Source of the DNA: an uncultured Steroidobacter sp.
GTDB lineage: Bacteria; Pseudomonadota; Gammaproteobacteria; Steroidobacterales; Steroidobacteraceae
Reading direction: 5' to 3'
DNA: 7,401 nucleotides
NCBI GenBank assembly: GCA_946478975.1
Contig: CAMLEO010000322.1
Coordinates: 1 to 7,401 of the forward strand
The translations under genes and the position numbers were made by a program. Of the stretch, positions 1 through 6,887 are shown piece after piece. The notes below the pieces were generated by a model, which did no database searches, had not been told where the DNA came from, and saw only the letters and a program-made list of their open reading frames with translations. Position 1 is the stretch's first letter; each line of letters opens with the position of its first letter.

Positions 1-47
1 GATCACGCGAGGAACACCCGCGTCTTGGCTTGACAGAACAGGCCATA

Positions 48-839
48 CTAGAACTGATAACTCACAAACACTGCCCCGCTGGCCTGATTCGCCGACCCCT
101 CATCTTCAACCAACGGGCTGTCGGCGGCATCGCCGAGGAGGCGGCGGTAGGCGAGGCGGCCGGTGAGGCGCCAGTGTTCGGTGAGGAGATAGTTCAACGT
201 GAGCGCGGCGCCGGCGTCTTTTACGCCGGCGGCGGCGGTGAATTCGCGAAGGCCGCTGGCGATAGATCGGGCGCGCGTGATGCCGAAGTAGGCTTGGGTG
301 TAATCGTCGTTGGTCCAGGTGCTGGAAATCTGCAGCTGGCCGCGCAAACGATCGGTGAGCATGAAGCCGTAGCCGGCTTGCAGCTCAGCGATCACACCTT
401 CGTAGCGGCTGGTCGCGTCTTGCGCGACGGTCAGTTCGAGATCGAAACGTCCGAGCTGATAGCCGAGGAACACACCGGCGAGCGCGCCTTCGTCGATATC
501 GCCGAGGTTACGAAGAATCGGGTTGTCGTCCGCCTCGCGGCCCTGATCGTATTTCACCAGCGGGCCGAAGCGGAAATGCTCCGCCAACCCGGTGCCGCTC
601 AGCTGGATCACATCGACCATCAGCGCGCCGCCGCGGAACACGACGATGTCGCGATAGTTGATGCCGAGCACAGGCAAGCCTCGCACTTCGTAATCGTCCG
701 AGCCTTCGTAATCGGGCCGATACATCGCTCCGGCGCCGAGGTTGAACGACCAGGCATCCTCCTGCCTGTCCTGTGACATCGCTGCGCTCGCAACAGTAAG
801 AAGACATACAGCAAGCGCGCCGCTGACCGAACCGTTCAT
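48..839 (-). CDS. MipA/OmpV family outer-membrane protein
   Basis: This encodes a 263-residue exported beta-barrel protein of the MipA/OmpV family. In E. coli, MipA is an outer-membrane scaffold linking the murein hydrolase MltA to PBP1B; other family members have been linked to uptake or envelope stress, so the exact role here is open. The N-terminus is a Sec signal peptide: a short polar start, a hydrophobic core (residues about 6-20) and small residues near a cut around residues 19-23. The mature part begins with the family-like segment WSFNLGAGAMYRPDYEGSDD, then alternating strand-like stretches, and ends in VSYQF, the aromatic C-terminus used for barrel assembly. The frame stays open upstream to an ATG at 992, but the 839 start is chosen because it has a GGAG at 846-849 with a 6-nt spacer and begins directly with the signal peptide. 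It is transcribed divergently from the two-component operon, which probably regulates it (inference from layout). Confidence 0.88.
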   Translation of the reverse strand: MNGSVSGALAVCLLTVASAAMSQDRQEDAWSFNLGAGAMYRPDYEGSDDYEVRGLPVLGINYRDIVVFRGGALMVDVIQLSGTGLAEHFRFGPLVKYDQGREADDNPILRNLGDIDEGALAGVFLGYQLGRFDLELTVAQDATSRYEGVIAELQAGYGFMLTDRLRGQLQISSTWTNDDYTQAYFGITRARSIASGLREFTAAAGVKDAGAALTLNYLLTEHWRLTGRLAYRRLLGDAADSPLVEDEGSANQASGAVFVSYQF

Positions 840-845
840 GCAAAT

Positions 846-849
846 CTCC
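846..849 (-). promoter_or_regulatory. Ribosome binding site deciding the mipA-like start
   Basis: On the minus strand GGAG lies 6 nt before the ATG at 839-837. It supports that start over the longer reading frame that would begin at 992 and overlap the divergent response-regulator gene. Confidence 0.7.
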
Positions 850-914
850 GTGCTGGAACCGACGCACACTGTAGGCGGCGAGCCGCGCCGCTCGATTGCA
901 TGAAGGCTTCGAAG

Positions 915-930
915 TGTTACGTTTTGTTTC
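915..930. promoter_or_regulatory. Candidate tandem OmpR-family binding site in divergent promoter region
   Basis: TGTTAC (915-920) and TGTTTC (925-930) are direct repeats whose starts are exactly 10 bp apart, about one helical turn. OmpR/PhoB-family winged-helix regulators bind as head-to-tail dimers to repeats of this spacing (for example the PhoP and CpxR boxes). The site sits between the mipA-like gene and the response-regulator gene, where a self-regulating factor would act. An 8-bp palindrome, CTTCGAAG (907-914), abuts it. I found no convincing sigma-70 -10/-35 pair for either gene; TTGCAT (896-901) is the best weak -35 for the plus strand. Assignment to the adjacent regulator is inference. 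Confidence 0.35.
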
Positions 931-969
931 AGCCCGGACAGTCGCTGCCTGCTGAGGTAACGTACCGTC

Positions 970-1707
970 ATGGTGTCGCCAAACAGCTCCAACGTGCTGC
1001 TCGTCGATGACGATCAGCGTATTCGCGGCATGCTCGGGCAGTTCCTGGCCGAGCGTGGCCTCACGGTATATGAAGCGCCGGATGGCAAACGCATGTTTGC
1101 TCTGCTCAAGACCCAGCGCATCGACGTGATCGTGCTGGACGTGATGCTGCCGGGCGAAGATGGATTCTCGTTGTGCCGTCGGTTGCGCCTGGACAGCCGC
1201 GTGCCGGTGATCTTGCTGACGGCAATCAACGAAGCGGCGGATCGAATCGCCGGCCTCGAACTCGGCGCGGACGATTACGTCGCAAAGCCGTTCGACCCTC
1301 GCGAGCTGCTGGCGAGAATTCGCGCCGTGCTGCGCCGGATGGGCGGTGCCGACACAATCGCGCGTGAGCAAACAATCTATGCGTTTCTAGGATGGACGCT
1401 CGATCCGCGTCGACGCACGCTCAGAACAGTAAACAACGTGCTGGTGGATCTCACCAGCGGCGAGTTCGACCTGCTGCTCGCATTCGTCGGATATCCCCAG
1501 CAGATCCTGCATCGGGACCGCTTGCTCGATCTCGCACGCGGGCGGACCAATCAAGCCTTTGATCGCAGCATCGACGTGCAGATCAGCCGCCTCCGGCGCA
1601 AGATCGAAACCGATCCGGCCGAGCCGGAGCTGATCAAAACCGTGCGCAGTGAAGGTTATATATTTACCGCAGACGTGGCGGTCCAGCAGCCGGTGCGCGA
1701 ATCATGA
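970..1707 (+). CDS. OmpR-family response regulator
   Basis: This is a 245-residue DNA-binding response regulator, the usual length for the OmpR/PhoB family. The receiver domain (about residues 8-123) has the acidic cluster Asp13-Asp14-Asp15, phosphoacceptor Asp57 in VLDVMLPG, Thr84 and Lys106 in KPF. The run GADDYVAKPF and the following ELLARIRAVLRR closely resemble OmpR itself. The winged-helix domain (about 140-236) has a recognition helix near 198-212 (DRSIDVQISRLRRKI) and the closing wing TVRSEGYIF. The ATG at 970 is the first in frame before the conserved core; a GAGGT at 954-958 is 11 nt away, a long spacing. The stop overlaps the kinase start by 4 bp, so the two are translationally coupled. 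Its likely targets are the divergent mipA-like gene and its own promoter (inference). The signal is unknown, so no gene symbol is given. Confidence 0.95.
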   Translation: MVSPNSSNVLLVDDDQRIRGMLGQFLAERGLTVYEAPDGKRMFALLKTQRIDVIVLDVMLPGEDGFSLCRRLRLDSRVPVILLTAINEAADRIAGLELGADDYVAKPFDPRELLARIRAVLRRMGGADTIAREQTIYAFLGWTLDPRRRTLRTVNNVLVDLTSGEFDLLLAFVGYPQQILHRDRLLDLARGRTNQAFDRSIDVQISRLRRKIETDPAEPELIKTVRSEGYIFTADVAVQQPVRES

Positions 1708-3140
1708 TGTTGCGACTGTGGGAGCGCGTCGGGCTGACACCGCGGTTCGGCATCATCATCGTGCTGACATTGATCGCGAATCAAGTGTTGCAGGAAGTGG
1801 TGATGGTCCGACTGGTCCCGCCACCGAAAATTGCGCTCTATACGCGCGATTGGATGGCCGAGCGAACATTGGAAGCGGTGCGCATCGCGACGGTCACCGC
1901 TCCCGCGCGTCGCGAGGAGGTGTTGAAGCATCTCAGCACCGAATGGCTCGCGTTTTCACCGCTGTCGGAAAGCATGGTGACTCATGGAAAGGAGCCGCCC
2001 GCAGTGAGGTCGTTGCGCGCGCTGCTCGAACGGAAGCTCGGCAACACTGTGCGGCGCGTGGCTGTTTCCGCAGCCATTCCGAAAGATCCGTCGCACTCGA
2101 TCAGTGGCGTTTCCGTCGTGCTCGCAGCGCTGCCCGCGCTCACGGACGTAGTGCGGGATCACATCGAGGAAGACGTGATGGTGGTCGGCACGATGCAGGT
2201 CTCGCTGCAGCTCAGCGATGGAACCTGGATCGCGGTCACCGAGCCGGGGCGTGAGCTGGCCACGGCGCGTCGCATACGGAATCTGATTATCTCGATCTTG
2301 GGCCTGGGCCTGATTGCAGGCGTTTCCTTGCTGGCCACACGCATGATCATCCGTCCGATGCGACAGCTCGCCGTCGCCGCCGATCGGCTTGGGCGGGAGC
2401 GTGAGCTCACTCCGGTGCCCAAGGCCGGCGTGCCGGAGCTGGATGCAATCGCGGAGAGCTTCAACCAGATGCAGCAGCGGTTGAAGCGTTTCGTCGACGA
2501 GCGCACCCACATGCTGGCGGCGATCTCACATGATCTGCGCACGCCGCTGACACGTCTGCGCTTGTTCGCCGAGTTCGTGAACGATCAGCAGCAGCGCGCG
2601 CTGGTGCTGAATGACATCGATGAAATGGAGCAGATGTTGCGGGCATCGCTCACATTCGCCAGCGACGAGGCGCATCGCGAACCTCACAGTCGAGTCGACA
2701 TCGCGGCCCTGCTCATCAGTCTGTGCGACACGATGAGCGATGCGGGCGGCGACGTTTCCTACCGAGGCCCCGATCACGCCGAGCTGCCATGTCAGCCGGT
2801 CGCAATCCGCCGCGCACTCTCGAACGTAATCGACAATGCCTGCAAGTACGGTGAGGAAGCTCGCGTGCAGTTGAACGAGCACGCCGATGCGATCGAAATC
2901 ACCGTCGGCGATCGCGGGCCCGGTATTCCGCCGGACCAGGTGGAGCAGGCATTCGCTCCGTTTCGGCGGCTCGAAGGTTCTCGCAATCGAGGCAGCGGCG
3001 GCGTCGGCTTGGGTTTGGCCATAGCGCGCGACGTGATTCATGGCCACGGCGGCTCGATTGCGCTCGAAAGCCATCATCCAGCCGGCCTGAAGGTTCGAAT
3101 TCGATTGCCGAAGCCTCGCGCGGCGGCGCTTCATTCGTAG
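1704..3140 (+). CDS. EnvZ-like sensor histidine kinase
   Basis: This is a 478-residue inner-membrane kinase, partner of the preceding regulator. Membrane segment 1 is at about residues 14-35, a periplasmic sensor region of about 155 residues follows, and membrane segment 2 is at about 193-212. A HAMP linker (about 213-265) leads to a dimerisation domain with His276 in the H-box ISHDLRTPLTRLRL, which is nearly EnvZ-like. The ATP-binding domain has Asn374/Asn378 (N-box, NVIDNACKYG), Asp403 in VGDRGPGIP (G1) and the glycine-rich lid GSGGVGLGLAIA near 430-441 (G2). All catalytic residues seen are present, so it should be active. Two adjacent ATGs (1704, 1707) are both possible; the first gives the ATGA overlap with the regulator. 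The periplasmic part has no sensor fold I recognise, so the stimulus is unknown. No clear terminator follows the stop. Confidence 0.94.
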   Translation: MMLRLWERVGLTPRFGIIIVLTLIANQVLQEVVMVRLVPPPKIALYTRDWMAERTLEAVRIATVTAPARREEVLKHLSTEWLAFSPLSESMVTHGKEPPAVRSLRALLERKLGNTVRRVAVSAAIPKDPSHSISGVSVVLAALPALTDVVRDHIEEDVMVVGTMQVSLQLSDGTWIAVTEPGRELATARRIRNLIISILGLGLIAGVSLLATRMIIRPMRQLAVAADRLGRERELTPVPKAGVPELDAIAESFNQMQQRLKRFVDERTHMLAAISHDLRTPLTRLRLFAEFVNDQQQRALVLNDIDEMEQMLRASLTFASDEAHREPHSRVDIAALLISLCDTMSDAGGDVSYRGPDHAELPCQPVAIRRALSNVIDNACKYGEEARVQLNEHADAIEITVGDRGPGIPPDQVEQAFAPFRRLEGSRNRGSGGVGLGLAIARDVIHGHGGSIALESHHPAGLKVRIRLPKPRAAALHS

Positions 3141-3213
3141 GCAGCATGCTCCAGAACGGGGCGATGTTTTTCGGACGAATATGGAATCATGGCCGTGCGT
3201 CGCCGTGTCGCGC

Positions 3214-3242
3214 CTGTCACACTGCGCGCCTTCGCATATCCT
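3214..3242 (+). promoter_or_regulatory. Possible promoter of the C13 peptidase gene with very short leader
   Basis: CTGTCA (3214-3219, 4 of 6 matches to TTGACA) and TATCCT (3237-3242, 4 of 6 matches to TATAAT) are separated by 17 nt. Transcription would start near 3248-3250, only about 8-10 nt before the ATG at 3258, giving a nearly leaderless mRNA. This fits the absence of a Shine-Dalgarno sequence before that ATG. The match is modest and could be chance; the gene may instead be read through from the kinase, whose stop lies 117 bp upstream. Confidence 0.3.
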
Positions 3243-3257
3243 TTCGATAGCTGACCC

Positions 3258-4637
3258 ATGGAGCCATTCAGTACTCCGACTGCCACCGAGCACAACGAGC
3301 CGACCTGGCAAGCCGTGCTTCGTTTGCTCACATTGCGCCGGCCCGTCGATGCGAGCCGCGTGTTGTCCGGCAAAACGTTGCCGATCATGGCGCTGGCAGT
3401 GGTTTCGCTGGCGTCGTGGATTGGATTGAGCTGGTTCTTCTATCTGCCCGATCCTCAGTTCTATCCATACGGCGCGCCGACGCTGGCGTCGTATGTACTC
3501 GCGCTCCAGTTGATTGCGGTGATCCTCGCGAAGGGATCGCGCCCGCAAGCGCCGCTCGCTCGGGTGGCCTCGCTGCTTGCGATATTGTTACCGGTCCTGA
3601 TCATGGCCGACTTCGCGATCGGCATGTGGGTGGCCGATGAATGGACGGATGTGGCTTATGGAGTGCTCGGCCTGTACGCGATCGTCTATTGCGTGCGAGG
3701 GCTGCAAGCGCTGACGGGCGGTCGGCAGCCCATCGCGGTTCTCGGTTCGTTTGCTGTCGCGGTCGCGTTTTTCTGGATGGCGGGCACGCTGTATCTCTAC
3801 CCCGCAGTGTGGACCACGGCGGCAGATGCCGATCAGTATGCGGAGCAGCTCAAGACCGGCAACGACGACATAGAAGCCGACACGCTGCTGTTCGAGCAGT
3901 CGGCACTCATCGATGCATCGGTCGCTCGCATCGAGCGTGCGACCGGCGATGCACCGGTGGGATTCTTCGTGGGCTTTGCCGGTTATGGCGGGCAGCAGGT
4001 GTTCGCGGAGGAGATCAAGTTCGCGGCCGAAAAGTTTGCCGAACGTTTCGACACCGGGAATCGCACGCTATTGCTGATCAACGACAAGCGCGACCTTGAA
4101 ACGGAGCCGCTTGCGACGGTGGCAGGCTTGCGTTACGCGCTCAAAGCGGTCGCAGGAAAAATGCGCCTCGATCGGGATGTGCTGTTCCTCACGTTGTCTT
4201 CGCATGGATCAGAAGATCCGCTGCTCTCAGTGGAGAATGGAACGCTGCCGCTCGGAGATTTGTCCGGCGACGCTTTGGCCGAGGCGCTGCGAGCATCGGG
4301 CATCAAATGGCGCGTCATCGTGATCTCTGCCTGCCACGCCGGTGCCTTCATCGACTCGTTGCAGGATCCCTATACGATTGTGATTACAGCGGCTGCGCCC
4401 GATCGCACCTCGTTCGGCTGTTCCGACGACCGCGATCTCACTTATTTCGGCGAGGCCTTGTTCCGGGATTCTCTGCCGCAAGCGACTTCGCTGCGCGATG
4501 CATTCGACACCGCGACCAAGCTGGTCAGCGAGCGAGAGAAGCAGGAAGGCTTCGAGGCGTCCAAGCCGCAGGCGTTCTTTGGAGAAAACATCGAGCCGAA
4601 AGTGGCATCGATGCTGCGTGGGGCGAGTGCCGAATAG
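3258..4637 (+). CDS. Membrane-anchored C13-family (legumain/caspase-like) cysteine peptidase
   Basis: This is a 459-residue protein with an N-terminal membrane part and a C-terminal clan CD peptidase domain. I count five likely membrane segments, at about residues 41-61, 74-92, 104-124, 132-149 and 159-181. Loops on one side are basic (residues 22-40, 92-102, 147-157) and on the other acidic or neutral, so the positive-inside rule puts the N-terminus in the cytoplasm and the catalytic domain (about 205-455) in the periplasm. The predicted catalytic dyad is His316 in TLSSHGSEDP and Cys359 in VIVISACHAGAF, followed by the bacterial C13 hallmark ITAAAPDRTSFGCSDD and TYFGEALF. C13 enzymes include legumain (Asn-specific) and the GPI transamidase subunit; the substrate of this bacterial branch is unknown. 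No Shine-Dalgarno precedes the ATG, and the next in-frame Met (44) would lie inside membrane segment 1. It lies downstream of a sensor kinase and may share its response (inference). Confidence 0.88.
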   Translation: MEPFSTPTATEHNEPTWQAVLRLLTLRRPVDASRVLSGKTLPIMALAVVSLASWIGLSWFFYLPDPQFYPYGAPTLASYVLALQLIAVILAKGSRPQAPLARVASLLAILLPVLIMADFAIGMWVADEWTDVAYGVLGLYAIVYCVRGLQALTGGRQPIAVLGSFAVAVAFFWMAGTLYLYPAVWTTAADADQYAEQLKTGNDDIEADTLLFEQSALIDASVARIERATGDAPVGFFVGFAGYGGQQVFAEEIKFAAEKFAERFDTGNRTLLLINDKRDLETEPLATVAGLRYALKAVAGKMRLDRDVLFLTLSSHGSEDPLLSVENGTLPLGDLSGDALAEALRASGIKWRVIVISACHAGAFIDSLQDPYTIVITAAAPDRTSFGCSDDRDLTYFGEALFRDSLPQATSLRDAFDTATKLVSEREKQEGFEASKPQAFFGENIEPKVASMLRGASAE

Positions 4638-4639
4638 AG

Positions 4640-6679
4640 TCAGTCGGCGCCCAGCTCCAGCTTCTGAAACAAGCACGCGAGCGCCTGGCCCAGCTCATCC
4701 ACGGTGTCCGGCTTCAAGATCACGTCGCGAATGCCGGCGGCGCGGGCGGCGTCGCGATCTTCCGGCCGCACGTAACCGGACGTCAGCAGGATGGGAATAT
4801 CCGGGCGCACCGCCTGCAGCTCGCGAGCGACATCGAAGCCCGACATCTGCGGCATCGACAGGTCGGTCACAACCACATCGAACTGATCGGGCGAATCGCG
4901 AAACGCCTCCAGGCCCTGGAACGGGCTGTCGCACCCGGTGACTTTATAACCGCTGCGCTCCAGGATTCGCGCGGTGAGATATACGATTGCGGTGTCGTCA
5001 TCGATATAAAGCACGCGTTGGCCGTTGCCCTTGGTCGTGGCGGGCCGCGCGCTCACCGTGGGCGATTCCTTGGACGCCGCGGCGGGCAGATACACATGAA
5101 ACACGCTGCCCTTGCCGGGCTCGCTGTACACGCTGATCGCTCCATGATGTGCGTTGACGATGCCGTGTACGACCGATAATCCCAGCCCCGTGCCTTGCCC
5201 GGCGGGCTTGGTGGTGAAGAAAGGGTCGAAGACGCGAGCGATGGTCGCCTTGCTCATGCCGCAGCCGGTGTCGCTCACCGAGATGTGCGCGTGACGCCCG
5301 GCAGCGAGTCCCAGCGGTCGCCCAAATGTTTCTTCGATGTTGACGGCCTCAGTGCTGATCTTGATCGCACCGGGGATGGCGCCGATCGCGTGGGCGGCGT
5401 TCGTGACCAGATTCATCATCACTTGATGAATCTGCGAGGCATCGACGTAAACCGCCGGCGTATCGGACTGGAACGTTGCCTCGATGCTGATCATGGCCGG
5501 CAAGGTTGCGCGCAGCAACTGCAGCGCGTCCTGAATCACCGGCGCCAGCGCGAGCACTTCGCGCTTTGTTTCCTGCTGGCGGCTGAAGGCAAGAATGCGT
5601 CCGACCAGGTCGGTCGCGCGGCGGCTCGCCTTGGTGATTTCCGACAAGCTGTGCTGCACCGGATGATCGTCCGGAAGATCGGTCGTCGCCAGCGTCGCGT
5701 TGCCGGTGATGGCCAGCAGCAGATTGTTGAAATCGTGCGCGATGCCGCCGGCCAGCGTGCCGAGCGCCTCCATCTTCTGCGAGCGCATCAGCGCTTCCTG
5801 ATTGCGCCTGTGTTCCGTCACATCGCGAAAGTTGGCGACGATGCCATTGACCGCTGGATCGTGCAGCAGATTGGTCACCGTGCCTTCCAGGCGAACCCAA
5901 TGGCCATCTTTGTGCTGGCGGCGGGCACCGTGCGTCAGATGCCGGCCGGGGTTGTCGAGCACCGTTTGGATGAATTCGCGCAGCGCTGGAATATCTTCTG
6001 GATGAACGTGGTCCGTGAGCGCGGTGCCAACGATCTCCTCGGGTTCGCGACCTTCGATCGTCTTCACCGCCGGGCTCGCGTAACGAACGACGCTTGCGGC
6101 GTCCATCACCATGATGCCGTCGGTGCCGGTCTCGATCAGCGCTTTGCAACGGCGTTCGCTGTTGAGCACGGCGCGCAGCAGCTTGGAATTCTCCAGCGCC
6201 AGTGCGGCGAGTTCAGCAACGCCGTTTGCAGTTCGCTCGGAGCGTTCGCTGAAAGCACCGGGCTCGCGATGTCCAAACACCAGGCCGCCGAGCACTTCAC
6301 CGTTGATCGATCGCACTGGCGCGGCGAGATAACTCCGCACCGGCATGTGCCCGGGCGGCATACCGAAATACGGAGCGCTGTGACCGTAGCGCGGATCTTT
6401 CAGAACATCATCCGAACGCACGACGCATTTGCCATCGAACACCGGGCCGAACAGCTCGGTGTGTCCGGGGATGGGCAGTTTGGCGAATGTCTCCTGCGCT
6501 TCGCCGCTGAGCGCACATTGCATTCGCGCCACGCCCTTCTCGTCCACCGTGTGATAGAAAAATGCGCCGACTTCGCCCTGCACCAGCTGCAGCCCCGCCG
6601 CAACGATGCACTTGGCGGCTTTGTCGAGGTTCAGTCCGCTGGCTGGGACAGGTGACGCCCTGTTCTCATTCGCACCCAT
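4640..6679 (-). CDS. GAF-PAS hybrid histidine kinase with C-terminal receiver
   Basis: This is a 679-residue soluble hybrid kinase with no membrane segment or signal peptide, so it should sense a cytoplasmic cue. Domain order is GAF (about residues 12-166), PAS (about 174-291), HisKA with His315 in GGIAHDFNNLL, ATPase domain with Asn423/Asn427 (NLVTNAAHA), Asp470 in SDTGCGM and the lid GQGTGLGL (494-501), then a 20-residue linker and a receiver (about 555-673). The receiver has the acidic cluster in YIDDD, phosphoacceptor Asp606 in VVTDLSMPQMSG, Thr633 and Lys656. The H-box type matches HPK4-like kinases. There is no output or Hpt domain, so it must act through an unlinked Hpt or regulator, or use the receiver for feedback. 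An upstream GTG (6706) is in frame, but the ATG at 6679 has a perfectly spaced GGAG. It converges on the C13 peptidase gene with 2 bp between stops. The ligands of GAF and PAS cannot be read from the sequence. Confidence 0.92.
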   Translation of the reverse strand: MGANENRASPVPASGLNLDKAAKCIVAAGLQLVQGEVGAFFYHTVDEKGVARMQCALSGEAQETFAKLPIPGHTELFGPVFDGKCVVRSDDVLKDPRYGHSAPYFGMPPGHMPVRSYLAAPVRSINGEVLGGLVFGHREPGAFSERSERTANGVAELAALALENSKLLRAVLNSERRCKALIETGTDGIMVMDAASVVRYASPAVKTIEGREPEEIVGTALTDHVHPEDIPALREFIQTVLDNPGRHLTHGARRQHKDGHWVRLEGTVTNLLHDPAVNGIVANFRDVTEHRRNQEALMRSQKMEALGTLAGGIAHDFNNLLLAITGNATLATTDLPDDHPVQHSLSEITKASRRATDLVGRILAFSRQQETKREVLALAPVIQDALQLLRATLPAMISIEATFQSDTPAVYVDASQIHQVMMNLVTNAAHAIGAIPGAIKISTEAVNIEETFGRPLGLAAGRHAHISVSDTGCGMSKATIARVFDPFFTTKPAGQGTGLGLSVVHGIVNAHHGAISVYSEPGKGSVFHVYLPAAASKESPTVSARPATTKGNGQRVLYIDDDTAIVYLTARILERSGYKVTGCDSPFQGLEAFRDSPDQFDVVVTDLSMPQMSGFDVARELQAVRPDIPILLTSGYVRPEDRDAARAAGIRDVILKPDTVDELGQALACLFQKLELGAD

Positions 6680-6685
6680 ATAAAA

Positions 6686-6689
6686 CTCC
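6686..6689 (-). promoter_or_regulatory. Ribosome binding site deciding the hybrid kinase start
   Basis: On the minus strand GGAG stands 6 nt before the ATG at 6679-6677. The alternative GTG at 6706-6704 would add nine residues rich in Pro and Val and has no comparable site, so the ATG is preferred. Confidence 0.7.
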
Positions 6690-6753
6690 GCCGGCACGGG
6701 CACCACGTACAGGCGGCATCATGGTAGGCGCGATTCTCTCCGGGGCCGCTTGT

Positions 6754-6781
6754 GGATACCCGCAGACCGGAAGGGTTATCC
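6754..6781. repeat. Imperfect inverted repeat in the divergent intergenic region
   Basis: GGATACCC (6754-6761) and GGGTTATCC (6773-6781) are inverted copies differing by one extra base, with 11 nt between them. The repeat lies between the divergent hybrid kinase and BON-domain genes and could be an operator or a small hairpin. There is no T-run, so it is not a typical terminator. The function is unknown. Confidence 0.4.
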
Positions 6782-6817
6782 GGCGATGGCACCGGAATTC
6801 CGCCGACGCCTGCCGCC

Positions 6818-6869
6818 GGAACTTCGTCCCCAGTGACTCATTGACTTAAATGCGTAAACGGCAAAATTC
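6818..6869 (+). promoter_or_regulatory. Possible promoter region of the BON-domain gene
   Basis: Two overlapping weak options are visible. A sigma-70-like TTGACT (6841-6846, 5 of 6 matches to TTGACA) is followed only by a poor A/T-rich -10 around 6862-6868. Alternatively GGAACTT (6818-6824), a good -35 for extracytoplasmic-function sigma factors, is followed by CATT at 6839, 16 nt after the GGAAC core. OsmY-like BON proteins are often stress-induced, so an alternative sigma factor is plausible, but the sequence does not decide it. Confidence 0.25.
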
Positions 6870-6887
6870 GCTTAGGGAGTGAGAGCC

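Noticed and set aside
5..23. ACGCG/CGCGT inverted repeat downstream of the mipA-like gene as a terminator.
   Set aside because: The stem is only 5 bp with a 9-nt loop and there is no T-run on either strand.
1..33. Possible C-terminal tail of an upstream plus-strand gene (ten codons then TGA at 31-33).
   Set aside because: Too short to judge; any random sequence offers such a tail, and no protein family can be recognised.
30..776. Long plus-strand open frame (248 codons) opposite the mipA-like gene.
   Set aside because: It is an antisense shadow in GC-rich DNA with low-complexity Ala/Gly/Glu content; the minus-strand frame has a signal peptide, RBS and family motifs.
876..885. CGGCGAGCCG as a hairpin in the mipA-like leader.
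   Set aside because: The loop would be only two bases, so a stable hairpin is not feasible.
840..992. N-terminal extension of the mipA-like protein by 51 residues from an ATG at 992.
   Set aside because: It would put the signal peptide inside the protein, overlap the divergent regulator gene, and ignore the well-placed GGAG at 846-849.
2526..3548. Minus-strand open frame of 340 codons opposite the sensor kinase and the start of the peptidase.
   Set aside because: It is Arg/Ala-rich with no recognisable domain, and lies opposite clearly coding kinase and peptidase sequence.
5195..6655. Plus-strand open frame of 486 codons opposite the hybrid kinase.
   Set aside because: It is a codon-phase shadow; its product is rich in Arg, His and Ala with no family motif, while the opposite strand encodes complete GAF, PAS and kinase domains.
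6793..6802. 10-bp palindrome CGGAATTCCG in the kinase/BON intergenic region.
   Set aside because: A single short palindrome is common by chance in this composition and has no supporting partner site.
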